Of a stretch of DNA of 32,095 nt, positions 1 to 6,000 are shown in pieces. The position numbers were made by a program, and so were the translations under genes. The first letter of the stretch is position 1. Every line of letters begins with the position of its first letter. The notes under the pieces are model-generated. The model did not search any database. It saw only the letters and a list, made by a program, of their open reading frames with translations, and had not been told where the DNA came from. Origin of the DNA: Polaromonas sp. (GTDB lineage Bacteria > Pseudomonadota > Gammaproteobacteria > Burkholderiales > Burkholderiaceae_C); the NCBI RefSeq assembly GCF_029945925.1, contig NZ_JAQSDN010000014.1, positions 22,113 through 54,207 on the forward strand, read 5' to 3'.

Positions 1-82
1 AGCCACCCAAGCCACCCAAGCCACCCAAGCCACCCAAGCCACCCAAGCCACCCAAGCCACCCAAACCACCAAGAATGCTCAT
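1..82 (-). CDS. Gly/Leu-repeat protein, N-terminus only (partial)
   Basis: Reading the minus strand from position 82 gives ATG and then 26 open codons to the window edge: Met-Ser-Ile-Leu followed by Gly-Gly-Leu triplets. A good ribosome-binding site (AGGAG, 7 nt before the ATG) lies at about 90-94 on the minus strand, which is why I call a gene although only 82 bases are visible. It starts 28 bp after the stop of the cyclase gene on the same strand, so the two are probably co-transcribed. The repeat is encoded by an exact 9-bp tandem array, so its length is likely to vary between strains. I do not recognise the protein and its function cannot be stated; a Gly-Gly-Leu run suggests a flexible or low-complexity segment. 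Confidence 0.6.
   Translation of the reverse strand, partial: MSILGGLGGLGGLGGLGGLGGLGGLGG
2..64. repeat. 9-bp tandem repeat, 7 perfect copies
   Basis: Seven exact head-to-tail copies of the 9-mer GCCACCCAA fill positions 2-64, followed by one degenerate unit at 65-73. The unit is a multiple of three, so copy-number changes would stay in frame in the minus-strand gene that overlaps it, where each unit encodes Leu-Gly-Gly. The repeat runs to the left edge of the window, so its full length is unknown. Confidence 0.95.
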
Positions 83-110
83 ATCAATCTCCTAAAAATA
101 TGTTTGTAGT

Positions 111-1895
111 TCAGCGCGGCAAACCAGCCCGGGTCAACGCGTTTGCGTAGACTTTGCCAATCGGATAAGCACTACTTGGAGAGCGGTGCACGAAAACGCT
201 TACGCTAAATCCAGGTTCCAATTTCAGCAGTTGTTGCACGGTTTCTTTCGCGTCATCGACAAGGCCAGCTTGGGATTGTGCAATTGCCAGGGCTCGATAA
301 GTGGACGTATGCGTTCTGTTGGCTCGAAGGGAGCGTTGGGCAAGTTCGATGGCGCGCATGTATTGACCCGCCGCGACCGCAGCAGACGCGGCGAGAGAAT
401 CATAAAAATATCTGATGGGATCAAGCGGCGAAAGCAGCAGAGCCTTTTCTGTCCCGGCTATGGCCGCTTCGCCTTCGCCTTTAAAGGCGTGCAGCGTACC
501 CTTTAAGAGGCTCGCAAAAGAATCATTCGGGTTGATGCTTAAGGCGTGTTCGTACCGCTGATACCCTAGATCCAGCTGCTGCAACAAGTTGGTGTAAACG
601 AATCCCTCTGCGGTGACTGCTTGACCGCATTCGGGGTCATTGTCCAATGCGCGTTTTGTGTTCTCCAGTGCCATCCGGCCTTCCTTGACGGGATCGGACG
701 ACCAGCCTTGCTGCACCTTGAGGACATGCCACTGCGCAAGCCATGCATAAGGCAGGGGGTGGCGCCGGGCGCGATCTATCAAGTGTTCCAGCATTTTCTG
801 GGCGCGCGCAAAGTCCGATGGCGCGTTGCGATGCATGAGTGCTACCGCACCCAGCAGCAACGTGTAGCTCTCCAACGTGGGCAGGGCTTGGCTCCTCGCT
901 CGCTGGACCTGATGCGACATCACGGTTGAACTAATAGAGGCGATGAGCCGCAAAATTAAGTCATCGTCAGCCGCGAACAAGCCTTGAACTTGTCCTTTCA
1001 GGCTGTCGGCCCAAAGAATGTGACCAGTTTTTGCTTCTATCAGCTCGACGAACAATGCCAGCTGGGTGCCGGCACTTCGGCAGGTTCCCGAGAGGATGTA
1101 GGTGGCGCCCAGGTGGGTCTTGATGTCCTCGATGGCTTCGCGGCGATCGCGAAACACCGTCGTTGACAGGCGCGAAATCACATGCAATTCCGACGTCCGC
1201 GAGAGGGCGGCAATCACCTCGTCAGCCAGCGCTTCACCCAGCAGCTCATGGCCGGGTTCGTTGCTGCGCATTGCAAACGGAATCACGGCGATGGTGGGCC
1301 GCAGGTTCAGCTCAACCGCACTGCCTGGCGGAACAATGGGCGCATCGCCGGGCGGCCCGACGCGGTAGGCGCGCACCGGCTCCTTGACATGTTTGAGGTG
1401 GCACTCGCCGAGATCTTCGACGTCTGCGTCCAGCAATGGCGCGAGCTGGTCCCGCATGTCGGCAGTGACCACGGTTTCGCCAGGGCCCGCCAGCGTGCTC
1501 ACGCGCGAGGTCAGGTTGACGTCGGTGCCGTAGATGTCGTGCTGGTCGGTGACGAAACTTGCGAGGTGCCCGCCCATGCGCAGGTGCATCTGATGTTCGG
1601 GTGGCACGCCGGCATTGGCTTGCCGCGTGAAACTGTGCAGGGCAAAAGCCGCTTTGACGCAACTTTGGGCGTTGGCAAACTCCAGCATCAGGCCGTCACC
1701 CAGGCTTTTGACAATGCGGCCGCCATGCAGCGGCAGCACGTTCTGCTCCGCTTCTTCCACGAGTTGTTGCCACCGACGTACAAAGCCATCCTGGTCCTGC
1801 TCCATGATCCTGACCGACTCGACGACGTCCATGACCAGCAACACTTTCGTGTTTCTTGTCATGGCAGCAGGGAGTTCGATCAATGGGAGCCTCAT
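111..1895 (-). CDS. Class III adenylate/guanylate cyclase with TolB/FlgO-like domain and TPRs
   Basis: The 594-residue protein begins with a class III nucleotide cyclase domain (about residues 15-182). Both metal-binding aspartates are visible (D23 in VMDVV, D67 in SLGDG), as is the transition-state pair N127 and R131 in VNLTSR. The purine-selecting pair appears to be K63 and T124, the Lys/Thr combination of class IIIb adenylyl cyclases, so cAMP is the likelier product. Residues of about 203-305 (TIAVIPF...GHILWAD) resemble the TolB N-terminal/FlgO-type domain found in many cyclase-TPR fusions, and residues of about 340-594 form TPR-like helices with Asn-Pro and Pro-Leu-Asp turns. No membrane segment is evident, so it is probably cytosolic. 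The ATG at 1895 lies 24 nt from the nearest strong Shine-Dalgarno sequence; a six-codon leader ORF overlaps it by ATGA. An internal ATG at codon 12 has no ribosome-binding site. Family is clear; specificity is inferred. Confidence 0.88.
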   Translation of the reverse strand: MRLPLIELPAAMTRNTKVLLVMDVVESVRIMEQDQDGFVRRWQQLVEEAEQNVLPLHGGRIVKSLGDGLMLEFANAQSCVKAAFALHSFTRQANAGVPPEHQMHLRMGGHLASFVTDQHDIYGTDVNLTSRVSTLAGPGETVVTADMRDQLAPLLDADVEDLGECHLKHVKEPVRAYRVGPPGDAPIVPPGSAVELNLRPTIAVIPFAMRSNEPGHELLGEALADEVIAALSRTSELHVISRLSTTVFRDRREAIEDIKTHLGATYILSGTCRSAGTQLALFVELIEAKTGHILWADSLKGQVQGLFAADDDLILRLIASISSTVMSHQVQRARSQALPTLESYTLLLGAVALMHRNAPSDFARAQKMLEHLIDRARRHPLPYAWLAQWHVLKVQQGWSSDPVKEGRMALENTKRALDNDPECGQAVTAEGFVYTNLLQQLDLGYQRYEHALSINPNDSFASLLKGTLHAFKGEGEAAIAGTEKALLLSPLDPIRYFYDSLAASAAVAAGQYMRAIELAQRSLRANRTHTSTYRALAIAQSQAGLVDDAKETVQQLLKLEPGFSVSVFVHRSPSSAYPIGKVYANALTRAGLPR

Positions 1896-1912
1896 CGTAG
1901 ACGGTGTAACAA
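1892..1912 (-). CDS. Possible six-codon leader peptide of the cyclase gene
   Basis: On the minus strand a perfect AGGAGG (1920-1925) is followed after 7 nt by TTG at 1912, opening a frame of six codons (MLHRLR) that ends in TGA overlapping the cyclase ATG as ATGA. The spacing from AGGAGG to the cyclase ATG itself is 24 nt, too long for direct initiation, so ribosomes may load at this leader and re-initiate. This is an inference from spacing alone; a TTG start and so short a frame could be chance. Confidence 0.3.
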   Translation of the reverse strand: MLHRLR

Positions 1913-1919
1913 AATTTTA

Positions 1920-1939
1920 CCTCCTCATTTTGTAGGAGG
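1920..1939 (-). promoter_or_regulatory. Hairpin masking the AGGAGG ribosome-binding site of the cyclase
   Basis: In the minus-strand transcript CCUCCU is followed by an 8-nt loop and AGGAGG, a perfect 6-bp stem that would pair the Shine-Dalgarno sequence with a copy of the ribosomal anti-Shine-Dalgarno core. The loop ends in AUG, which with the following bases reads AUG AGG AGG UAA, a three-codon minigene. The structure could act as a translational switch; no known riboswitch family is recognised. Confidence 0.4.
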
Positions 1940-1999
1940 AAACCGTCCCGACGACCATTCAATGGCTGTGGCGCTCCTGGTGCGCCGCTCGTTGTTGTT

Positions 2000-2959
2000 T
2001 CAGTGTTGAACGACTTCTTCTTCAGCCGGCCTTGCACCGGCGGCGATTTCGGGCAGGCCCCGGAGGCGCTGGTAGATCGGCGTGAAATCCGGCGCGGTTT
2101 TGTCGAACAGCTCCTGGAAACTGTTGATGGCGAAGTAGGTCTGCTGGTAGCTGTCGATCTTGTAGCGGGTGCGCATCACGCGTTCAATGTCCAGAGGCAG
2201 ACGCTGGGGCTCGGGGCTTTGCACCGAATGCTGCAGCTCGCCCGCTGAGCTCAGGATGCCGGCGCCGTAGGCGCGCAGGCCGTCCTTTTGCCGAATCAGG
2301 CCGAACTCGATGGTGTACCAGTAGAGCCGGCTGAGCTGTTCGCAGGCGCACAGGCCGTGCGCCTTGAGCCCACCCTTGCCGTATTCCTGCATGTGGTCGG
2401 CAAAGATGGGGTTGAACAGCAGCGGCACATGGCCGAACAGGTCGTGAAAGACGTCGGGCTCGACGATGTAGTCGAACTCTTCCGGCTTGCGTATCCAGTC
2501 GGTCACCGGGAATTTGCGATTCGCCAGCAGGGTGAAAAAGGGCACCTCGGGAATCAGCCCGGGCACGGTGACAATTTCCCAGCCCGTGGCTTGGCGCAGG
2601 CGCTGGTTGATGTCTTCAAAACGCGGAATGTGGTCGCTGGCGCCCAGCGAGGGCAGGGCGGCAATAAATTCGTCGCAGGCCAAGCCGGGCAGCAGCGCAG
2701 CCTGGCGTTCGTACAGGCGGCGGTAGGTGTCGTGGTCGGCGGCGGTGTAGCTGTCGTAGTCCTGCGGGCAGGTGTAGTCTGCGTCGGCACGCGTGTAGTC
2801 GCCGCGCGGTGGGCGCTCGCTGGCGCCGTAGACAACCGGTGGAGCAGCCCCCACGCTCCCCACTGCGTGTGGTTCGCTGCCCCCCGAGGGGGCCGTCGCT
2901 TGCTCGGGGCGGCCCTTCGCGGCGCGGGCCGCCTCACCGTTGATCGCTGCGTGTGACAT
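2000..2959 (-). CDS. phhA: Phenylalanine 4-monooxygenase (phenylalanine hydroxylase)
   Basis: It converts L-phenylalanine to L-tyrosine with tetrahydrobiopterin/pterin and O2 in the cytosol, the first step of phenylalanine catabolism. The 319-residue protein carries the aromatic amino acid hydroxylase core at about residues 65-300, close to the Chromobacterium-type enzyme. The iron ligands are H172 and H177 in FHDLFGH and E218 in WYTIEFG, with spacing (5 and 41) equal to H138/H143/E184 of the Chromobacterium enzyme. It lies 8 bp downstream of hpd on the same strand, giving a Phe to Tyr to homogentisate operon. The first ~45 residues are unusual: codons 10-40 are encoded by a dispersed 'CCCCCGAGGGGG' repeat, and no clear ribosome-binding site precedes the ATG at 2959, so translation may depend on coupling to hpd or start elsewhere (GTG codons exist inside the repeat). 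Function is certain; the start is not. Confidence 0.95.
   Translation of the reverse strand: MSHAAINGEAARAAKGRPEQATAPSGGSEPHAVGSVGAAPPVVYGASERPPRGDYTRADADYTCPQDYDSYTAADHDTYRRLYERQAALLPGLACDEFIAALPSLGASDHIPRFEDINQRLRQATGWEIVTVPGLIPEVPFFTLLANRKFPVTDWIRKPEEFDYIVEPDVFHDLFGHVPLLFNPIFADHMQEYGKGGLKAHGLCACEQLSRLYWYTIEFGLIRQKDGLRAYGAGILSSAGELQHSVQSPEPQRLPLDIERVMRTRYKIDSYQQTYFAINSFQELFDKTAPDFTPIYQRLRGLPEIAAGARPAEEEVVQH
2840..2935 (-). repeat. Dispersed GC-rich 'CCCCCGAGGGGG' repeat inside phhA
   Basis: The plus strand here carries the CCCCCACGCTCC...CTGCGTGTGG...CTGCCCCCCGAGGGGGC series and a GGCGGCCC tail, a pattern I recognise as a common intergenic repeat of Comamonadaceae. A related copy lies between genes at about 5693-5872. 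In phhA it is read through in frame and encodes roughly residues 10-40. Family membership is from memory and should be checked by a genome-wide search. Confidence 0.6.
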
Positions 2960-2967
2960 GGTGGTTG

Positions 2968-4113
2968 TCAGGCTGTCTGCAGCACGCCGCGGCGCATCTG
3001 GTCCAGCTCCATGGTTTCAAACAGCGCCTTGAAGTTGCCTTCGCCAAAACCCTGGTTGCCCTTGCGCTGGATGAACTCGAAGAAGATCGGACCGAGCTGG
3101 TTTTCGCTGAAGATCTGCAGCAGCAATTCGCCCGGATTCCCGTCGACCAGGATGTTGCGTGCCTGCAGCTCGGCTACATTTTCGCCGTGGCCCGGGATGC
3201 GTTTGTCGAGCAGCTCGTAGTAGGTCTCGCTGGTGTTGAGCAGCTTGATGCCGCTCAGCTGCAGCGCGTCCACCGTGGCGAACAGGTCGTCGGAGCCCAT
3301 CGCAATATGCTGGATGCCCTCGCCCTGGTAGCGGTCGAGGTATTCCTGGATCTGGCCGGCTTTTTCGTTGCCCTCTTCATTGATCGGGATGCGGATCTTG
3401 CCGCAGGGGCTGGTCATGGCCTTGCTCTTGACGCCGGTGGCCTGGCCTTCGATGTCGAAGTAACGCACCTCGCGGAAGTTGAACAGGCGTTCGTAAAAGC
3501 CCGACCACTCTGCCATGCGGCCGCGGTGCACGTTGTGGGTCAGGTGGTCGATGTAGGTCAGGCCGTGGCCGGCCGGGTTCAGCTCCGCGCCCGAGCCATT
3601 GGAAAGAGGCTCAAAATCCACATCGAAGAAGCCGATGTTGCCGATGTCGCCTTCCCTGGCGCCGTTCTTGCCGCGCCAGCGGTCGATGAAATAGATGATG
3701 GAGTCGCCGATGCCCTTGATCGCCGGGATGTTCAGCTCGCCCGGGCCGGCGGTGTGGGCATAACCCCAGGCGCCGAGGCTGATCGCGCGTTCGTAGGCGG
3801 CTTTGGCGTCCTGCACGCGAAAGGCGATTGCACAGACGCTGGGGCCGTGCTGGCGCGCAAAACGCTGGGCAAAGGAGTCGGGCTCGGCGTTGATGATGAA
3901 GTTGATGCCGCCCTGGCGGTACAGGGTCACGTTCTTGTGGCGGTGTTTGGCAATCGGCTTGAAGCCCATGCGCTCGAACAGCGCGCCCATTGCGGCGGGG
4001 TCGGGCGCGGCGTATTCAATGAACTCGAAGCCGTCCGTGCCCATGGGGTTGTCCCAGGCAGCCGCGGCGGAAGGCGCTGAAGAAGGTGCGGGTTGGGTAA
4101 TGGCTGCGTTCAT
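2968..4113 (-). CDS. hpd: 4-hydroxyphenylpyruvate dioxygenase
   Basis: It oxidatively decarboxylates and rearranges 4-hydroxyphenylpyruvate to homogentisate, the second aromatic step of phenylalanine/tyrosine breakdown. From the chosen start the protein has 381 residues and two vicinal-oxygen-chelate halves (about 25-150 and 185-345). The iron ligands are visible as H190 in YIDHLTHNV, H269 in GIQHIAM and E346 in FFEFIQRKG. I start at the ATG at 4113 because GGAG lies 6 nt before it; an in-frame ATG at 4125 adds four residues but has no ribosome-binding site. The first ~20 residues (Ala/Pro/Ser-rich) are a low-complexity lead-in. It is the first gene of the hpd-phhA operon and is divergent from an Lrp-type regulator, which suggests control by an aromatic amino acid. 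Downstream homogentisate genes are not in the window. Confidence 0.96.
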   Translation of the reverse strand: MNAAITQPAPSSAPSAAAAWDNPMGTDGFEFIEYAAPDPAAMGALFERMGFKPIAKHRHKNVTLYRQGGINFIINAEPDSFAQRFARQHGPSVCAIAFRVQDAKAAYERAISLGAWGYAHTAGPGELNIPAIKGIGDSIIYFIDRWRGKNGAREGDIGNIGFFDVDFEPLSNGSGAELNPAGHGLTYIDHLTHNVHRGRMAEWSGFYERLFNFREVRYFDIEGQATGVKSKAMTSPCGKIRIPINEEGNEKAGQIQEYLDRYQGEGIQHIAMGSDDLFATVDALQLSGIKLLNTSETYYELLDKRIPGHGENVAELQARNILVDGNPGELLLQIFSENQLGPIFFEFIQRKGNQGFGEGNFKALFETMELDQMRRGVLQTA

Positions 4114-4168
4114 GCGTGTCTCCATGCGGTTCGGAAAAATAGCGGCACATCCACTTTAAACGCGTGAC

Positions 4169-4219
4169 GCATCAATTTTTATGCAAAACACGGCGCCAGG
4201 CTTGATGAATGCGCATCAA
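4169..4219. promoter_or_regulatory. Candidate Lrp-type operators between hpd and the regulator
   Basis: The 124-bp divergent region contains a dyad TTGATG-N6-CATCAA at 4202-4219 and a second, AT-rich dyad GCAT-N8-ATGC at 4169-4184 that begins with another CATCAA (4170-4175). The two CATCAA elements on the same strand are 44 bp apart, close to four helical turns, which fits cooperative binding by an oligomeric Lrp/AsnC protein. The dyads are seen; binding is inferred from the adjacent regulator gene. Confidence 0.5.
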
Positions 4220-4237
4220 ACCTGCAAAATATGAGCC

Positions 4238-4711
4238 ATGGAAGCACTCGACAAGCTGGACAAGCTCATACTGCGCAGCCTTCAAGCTGACGGCCGGGCG
4301 ACTTACGAACAGATCGCCGAGCAGGTCAGCCTGTCGCCCAGCGCCGTGCTGCGGCGGGTCAAGCGGCTGGAGGAAAGCGGCGTGATCGACCGCTACGTGG
4401 CGCTGGTCAAGCCTGAGTCGGTCGGGCTGGGGCTGACCGCCTACATCAACGTGCGGCTGGAAAAACACACGGAATCGCACAAGCGCAACCCCATGGACCT
4501 GTTTCGGGCCAGTGTGCAGACCTGGCCCGAGGTGGTGGAATGTGCGGCGCTGACCGGCGAGATGGATTACCTGCTGCGCGTGGTGGTGGCCGACATGAGC
4601 CACTACAGCCGCTTCATCATGGACACGCTGCTCAAACATCCCAGCGTGCAGGACTGCAAAACCAGTTTTGTGCTGGACCGCGTGAAGTCGACCACGGCGG
4701 TGCCGGTTTGA
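4238..4711 (+). CDS. Lrp/AsnC-family transcriptional regulator, divergent from hpd-phhA
   Basis: The 157-residue protein has the Lrp/AsnC layout: an N-terminal winged-type HTH (residues ~4-60, with LDKLDKLILRSLQADGR, then YEQIAEQVSLSPSAVLRRVK as the helix-turn-helix) and a C-terminal RAM ligand-binding and oligomerisation domain (~70-150). Such proteins form dimers to octamers and sense amino acids. It is transcribed away from hpd, 124 bp from the hpd start, with paired dyads between them, so the likely role is tyrosine- or phenylalanine-responsive control of hpd-phhA and of itself. Length is normal for the family and nothing is missing. The ligand is inferred from context only. A GC-rich dyad after the stop may be its terminator. 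Confidence 0.9.
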   Translation: MEALDKLDKLILRSLQADGRATYEQIAEQVSLSPSAVLRRVKRLEESGVIDRYVALVKPESVGLGLTAYINVRLEKHTESHKRNPMDLFRASVQTWPEVVECAALTGEMDYLLRVVVADMSHYSRFIMDTLLKHPSVQDCKTSFVLDRVKSTTAVPV

Positions 4712-4757
4712 TGCGCGGGTCTTTAAAGCGAAGCGGGCCTGGTCAGGGGTTGGTTTA

Positions 4758-4774
4758 GGGGCCGGCCCCCCTTT
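4758..4774 (+). terminator. Possible terminator after the Lrp-type gene
   Basis: GGGGCCGGCCCC is a perfect 12-bp palindrome followed by CC and four T residues, 46 bp after the regulator stop codon. The absence of a natural loop and the short T run make it a weak candidate for a factor-independent terminator. Confidence 0.3.
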
Positions 4775-4815
4775 TGATGTCGGTTAATGCCGGTTCGGCT
4801 GGCGCCCGCCGAGGA

Positions 4816-4874
4816 AATTTGCTACGATATTCATAGCTGTCTGCGCCCGTCCATCAAGGGCTGATGGCCTTTTA
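4816..4874 (+). repeat. Dispersed 'TTGCTA-TAGCTG-TGCGC' intergenic repeat, copy 1
   Basis: The segment AAATTTGCTACGATATTCAT, then AGCTGTCTGCGCCCG, CCATCAAGGGCT and GATGGCCTTTT matches a short repeat I recognise as abundant between genes in Comamonadaceae. It carries an inner TTGCTA/TAGCTG near-dyad. Related copies occur at 6989-7046, 9222-9273 (minus strand) and 14944-14999. It is here the main content of the 252-bp gap between the Lrp-type gene and the GNAT gene. Confidence 0.65.
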
Positions 4875-4963
4875 GACTATAAACCCGAGCGTCTCCCCGG
4901 GTTCGTGCGATTTAAATAGCCTTCAGGGCTGGACATTCTAGGGAAAACCCTTATATTGAACCC

Positions 4964-5689
4964 ATGGTTACCCCCGGCACATTCATCAAAGCGTCCCTTT
5001 CTGCGGGCAAGGAGTTCTTCCGCCCGCCCGTGGACGTCGTAGCGCGCGCGCCGCACAGGCCGCCTGTGCTGGTGCCCATCCGCTCCATTGGCCCCACCCA
5101 CGGCGAACGCATCGAAAAACATCTGCTGGCGCTGGATCCGCACGACCGCTACCTGCGCTTTGGTTACGCCGCCCGCGACGAGCAGATCCAGCGTTACGTG
5201 GCCGGCCTGAACTTCGAACGCGACGAGATTTTCGGCATCTACAACCGCAAGCTTGAGCTGATTGCCATGGCGCACCTGGCGCTGTCGATCGACCCGGAGC
5301 TGAAAAGCTGCGCCGAGTTTGGCGTGTCGGTGCTCAAGCACGCACGCGGGCGTGGCTACGGTGCGCGCCTGTTCGACCGCGCTGTGATGCATTCACGCAA
5401 TGAGGGCGTGAGCATGATGTTCATCCACGCGCTCAGCGAAAACACCGCCATGCTCAACATCGCCCGCAAGGCCGGCGCCGTGATCGAGCGCGACGGTTCG
5501 GAAAGCGAGGCCTACCTCAAGCTGCCCCCGGCCGACCTGGACTCGCGCATGACCGAGATCGTCGAAGAGCAGATTGCCCAGACCGACTACCGCCTGAAAG
5601 TCCAGGCCAAACAGTTCTGGGACCTCCTGGCCATGGTCCAGGAAGTGCGGCAGGGCGTGCGCGACAGCCGCGACCGCATGCCTATATAA
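4964..5689 (+). CDS. GNAT-family N-acetyltransferase
   Basis: The 241-residue protein contains a GNAT fold at about residues 35-185. The acetyl-CoA pyrophosphate loop is visible as RGRGYGARLF in motif A (residues ~126-135), preceded by the EFGVSVL strand, and NTAMLNIARKAGA matches motif B (the 'N..A..ly.k.GF' segment). The N-terminal ~35 residues are Pro/Arg-rich and the C-terminal ~60 residues are helical, beyond a minimal GNAT domain. GNAT proteins transfer an acetyl group from acetyl-CoA to an amine, but the substrate cannot be read from the sequence. The ATG at 4964 has no strong ribosome-binding site. It stands alone between repeat-rich intergenic stretches, so context gives no clue to substrate. 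Confidence 0.8.
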   Translation: MVTPGTFIKASLSAGKEFFRPPVDVVARAPHRPPVLVPIRSIGPTHGERIEKHLLALDPHDRYLRFGYAARDEQIQRYVAGLNFERDEIFGIYNRKLELIAMAHLALSIDPELKSCAEFGVSVLKHARGRGYGARLFDRAVMHSRNEGVSMMFIHALSENTAMLNIARKAGAVIERDGSESEAYLKLPPADLDSRMTEIVEEQIAQTDYRLKVQAKQFWDLLAMVQEVRQGVRDSRDRMPI

Positions 5690-5692
5690 AGC

Positions 5693-5872
5693 CCCCACGG
5701 TCGCTCGCTTCGCGTAGCTCTCTGCACCTTGCAGGCCGCCGCTCGCCAGAGGCTTCGCTTCTGTCGCCTGTCCAAAGCTGCGCAGGCAGCTTTGGAGCCC
5801 CAGGCTCCAGCCCCGAGGGGCCGCTGCGCCTGCGGGCCGGCAAAGCCGGTTCCGCGGCCCCTGCTTGAATGG
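5693..5872 (+). repeat. Second 'CCCC-GAGGGG' family repeat in the GNAT-corC gap, apparently interrupted
   Basis: The 311-bp non-coding stretch 5690-6000 begins with CCCCCACGGTCGCTCGCTTC and GCGTAGCTCTCTGC and resumes at about 5811 with CCCCGAGGGGCCGCTGCGCC and a GGCCGGCAAAGCCGG hairpin. These are the two halves of the GC-rich repeat seen in phhA. About 85 bp containing other hairpins separate the halves. I find no convincing gene in the stretch. Confidence 0.5.
5771..5809 (+). other. Two overlapping perfect hairpins between the GNAT gene and corC
   Basis: TCCAAAGCTG (5771-5780) pairs perfectly with CAGCTTTGGA (5787-5796) across a 6-nt loop. TGGAGCC (5793-5799) pairs with GGCTCCA (5803-5809) across a 3-nt loop. 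The two stems share bases 5793-5796, so they cannot both form at full length. No T tract follows, so neither is a standard intrinsic terminator. Confidence 0.55.
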
Positions 5873-5902
5873 AGATGGCCCCAGGCTCGCTCAACTTTTA
5901 AC

Positions 5903-5930
5903 CCGTTCGTCCTGAGCCTGTCGAAGGATG
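5903..5930 (+). repeat. REP-like element (GTTCGTCCTGAGCCTGTCGA type)
   Basis: CCGTTCGTCCTGAGCCTGTC followed by GAAGGA is a widely dispersed extragenic element known from many proteobacterial genomes, usually as half of an inverted pair. Only one arm is present here, 70 bp before the chosen corC start. Recognition is from memory. Confidence 0.6.
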
Positions 5931-6000
5931 CCCCCGAGCGGCTGATGCGCCTGATCGAAGTACGTTATCCTTGTCAGCTTGCCAACTACCGAACACCTCC

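Noticed and set aside
2953..4080. 375-codon plus-strand frame opposite hpd
   Set aside because: hpd is unambiguous with all metal ligands; the opposite frame is a Val/Ala/Asp-rich shadow.
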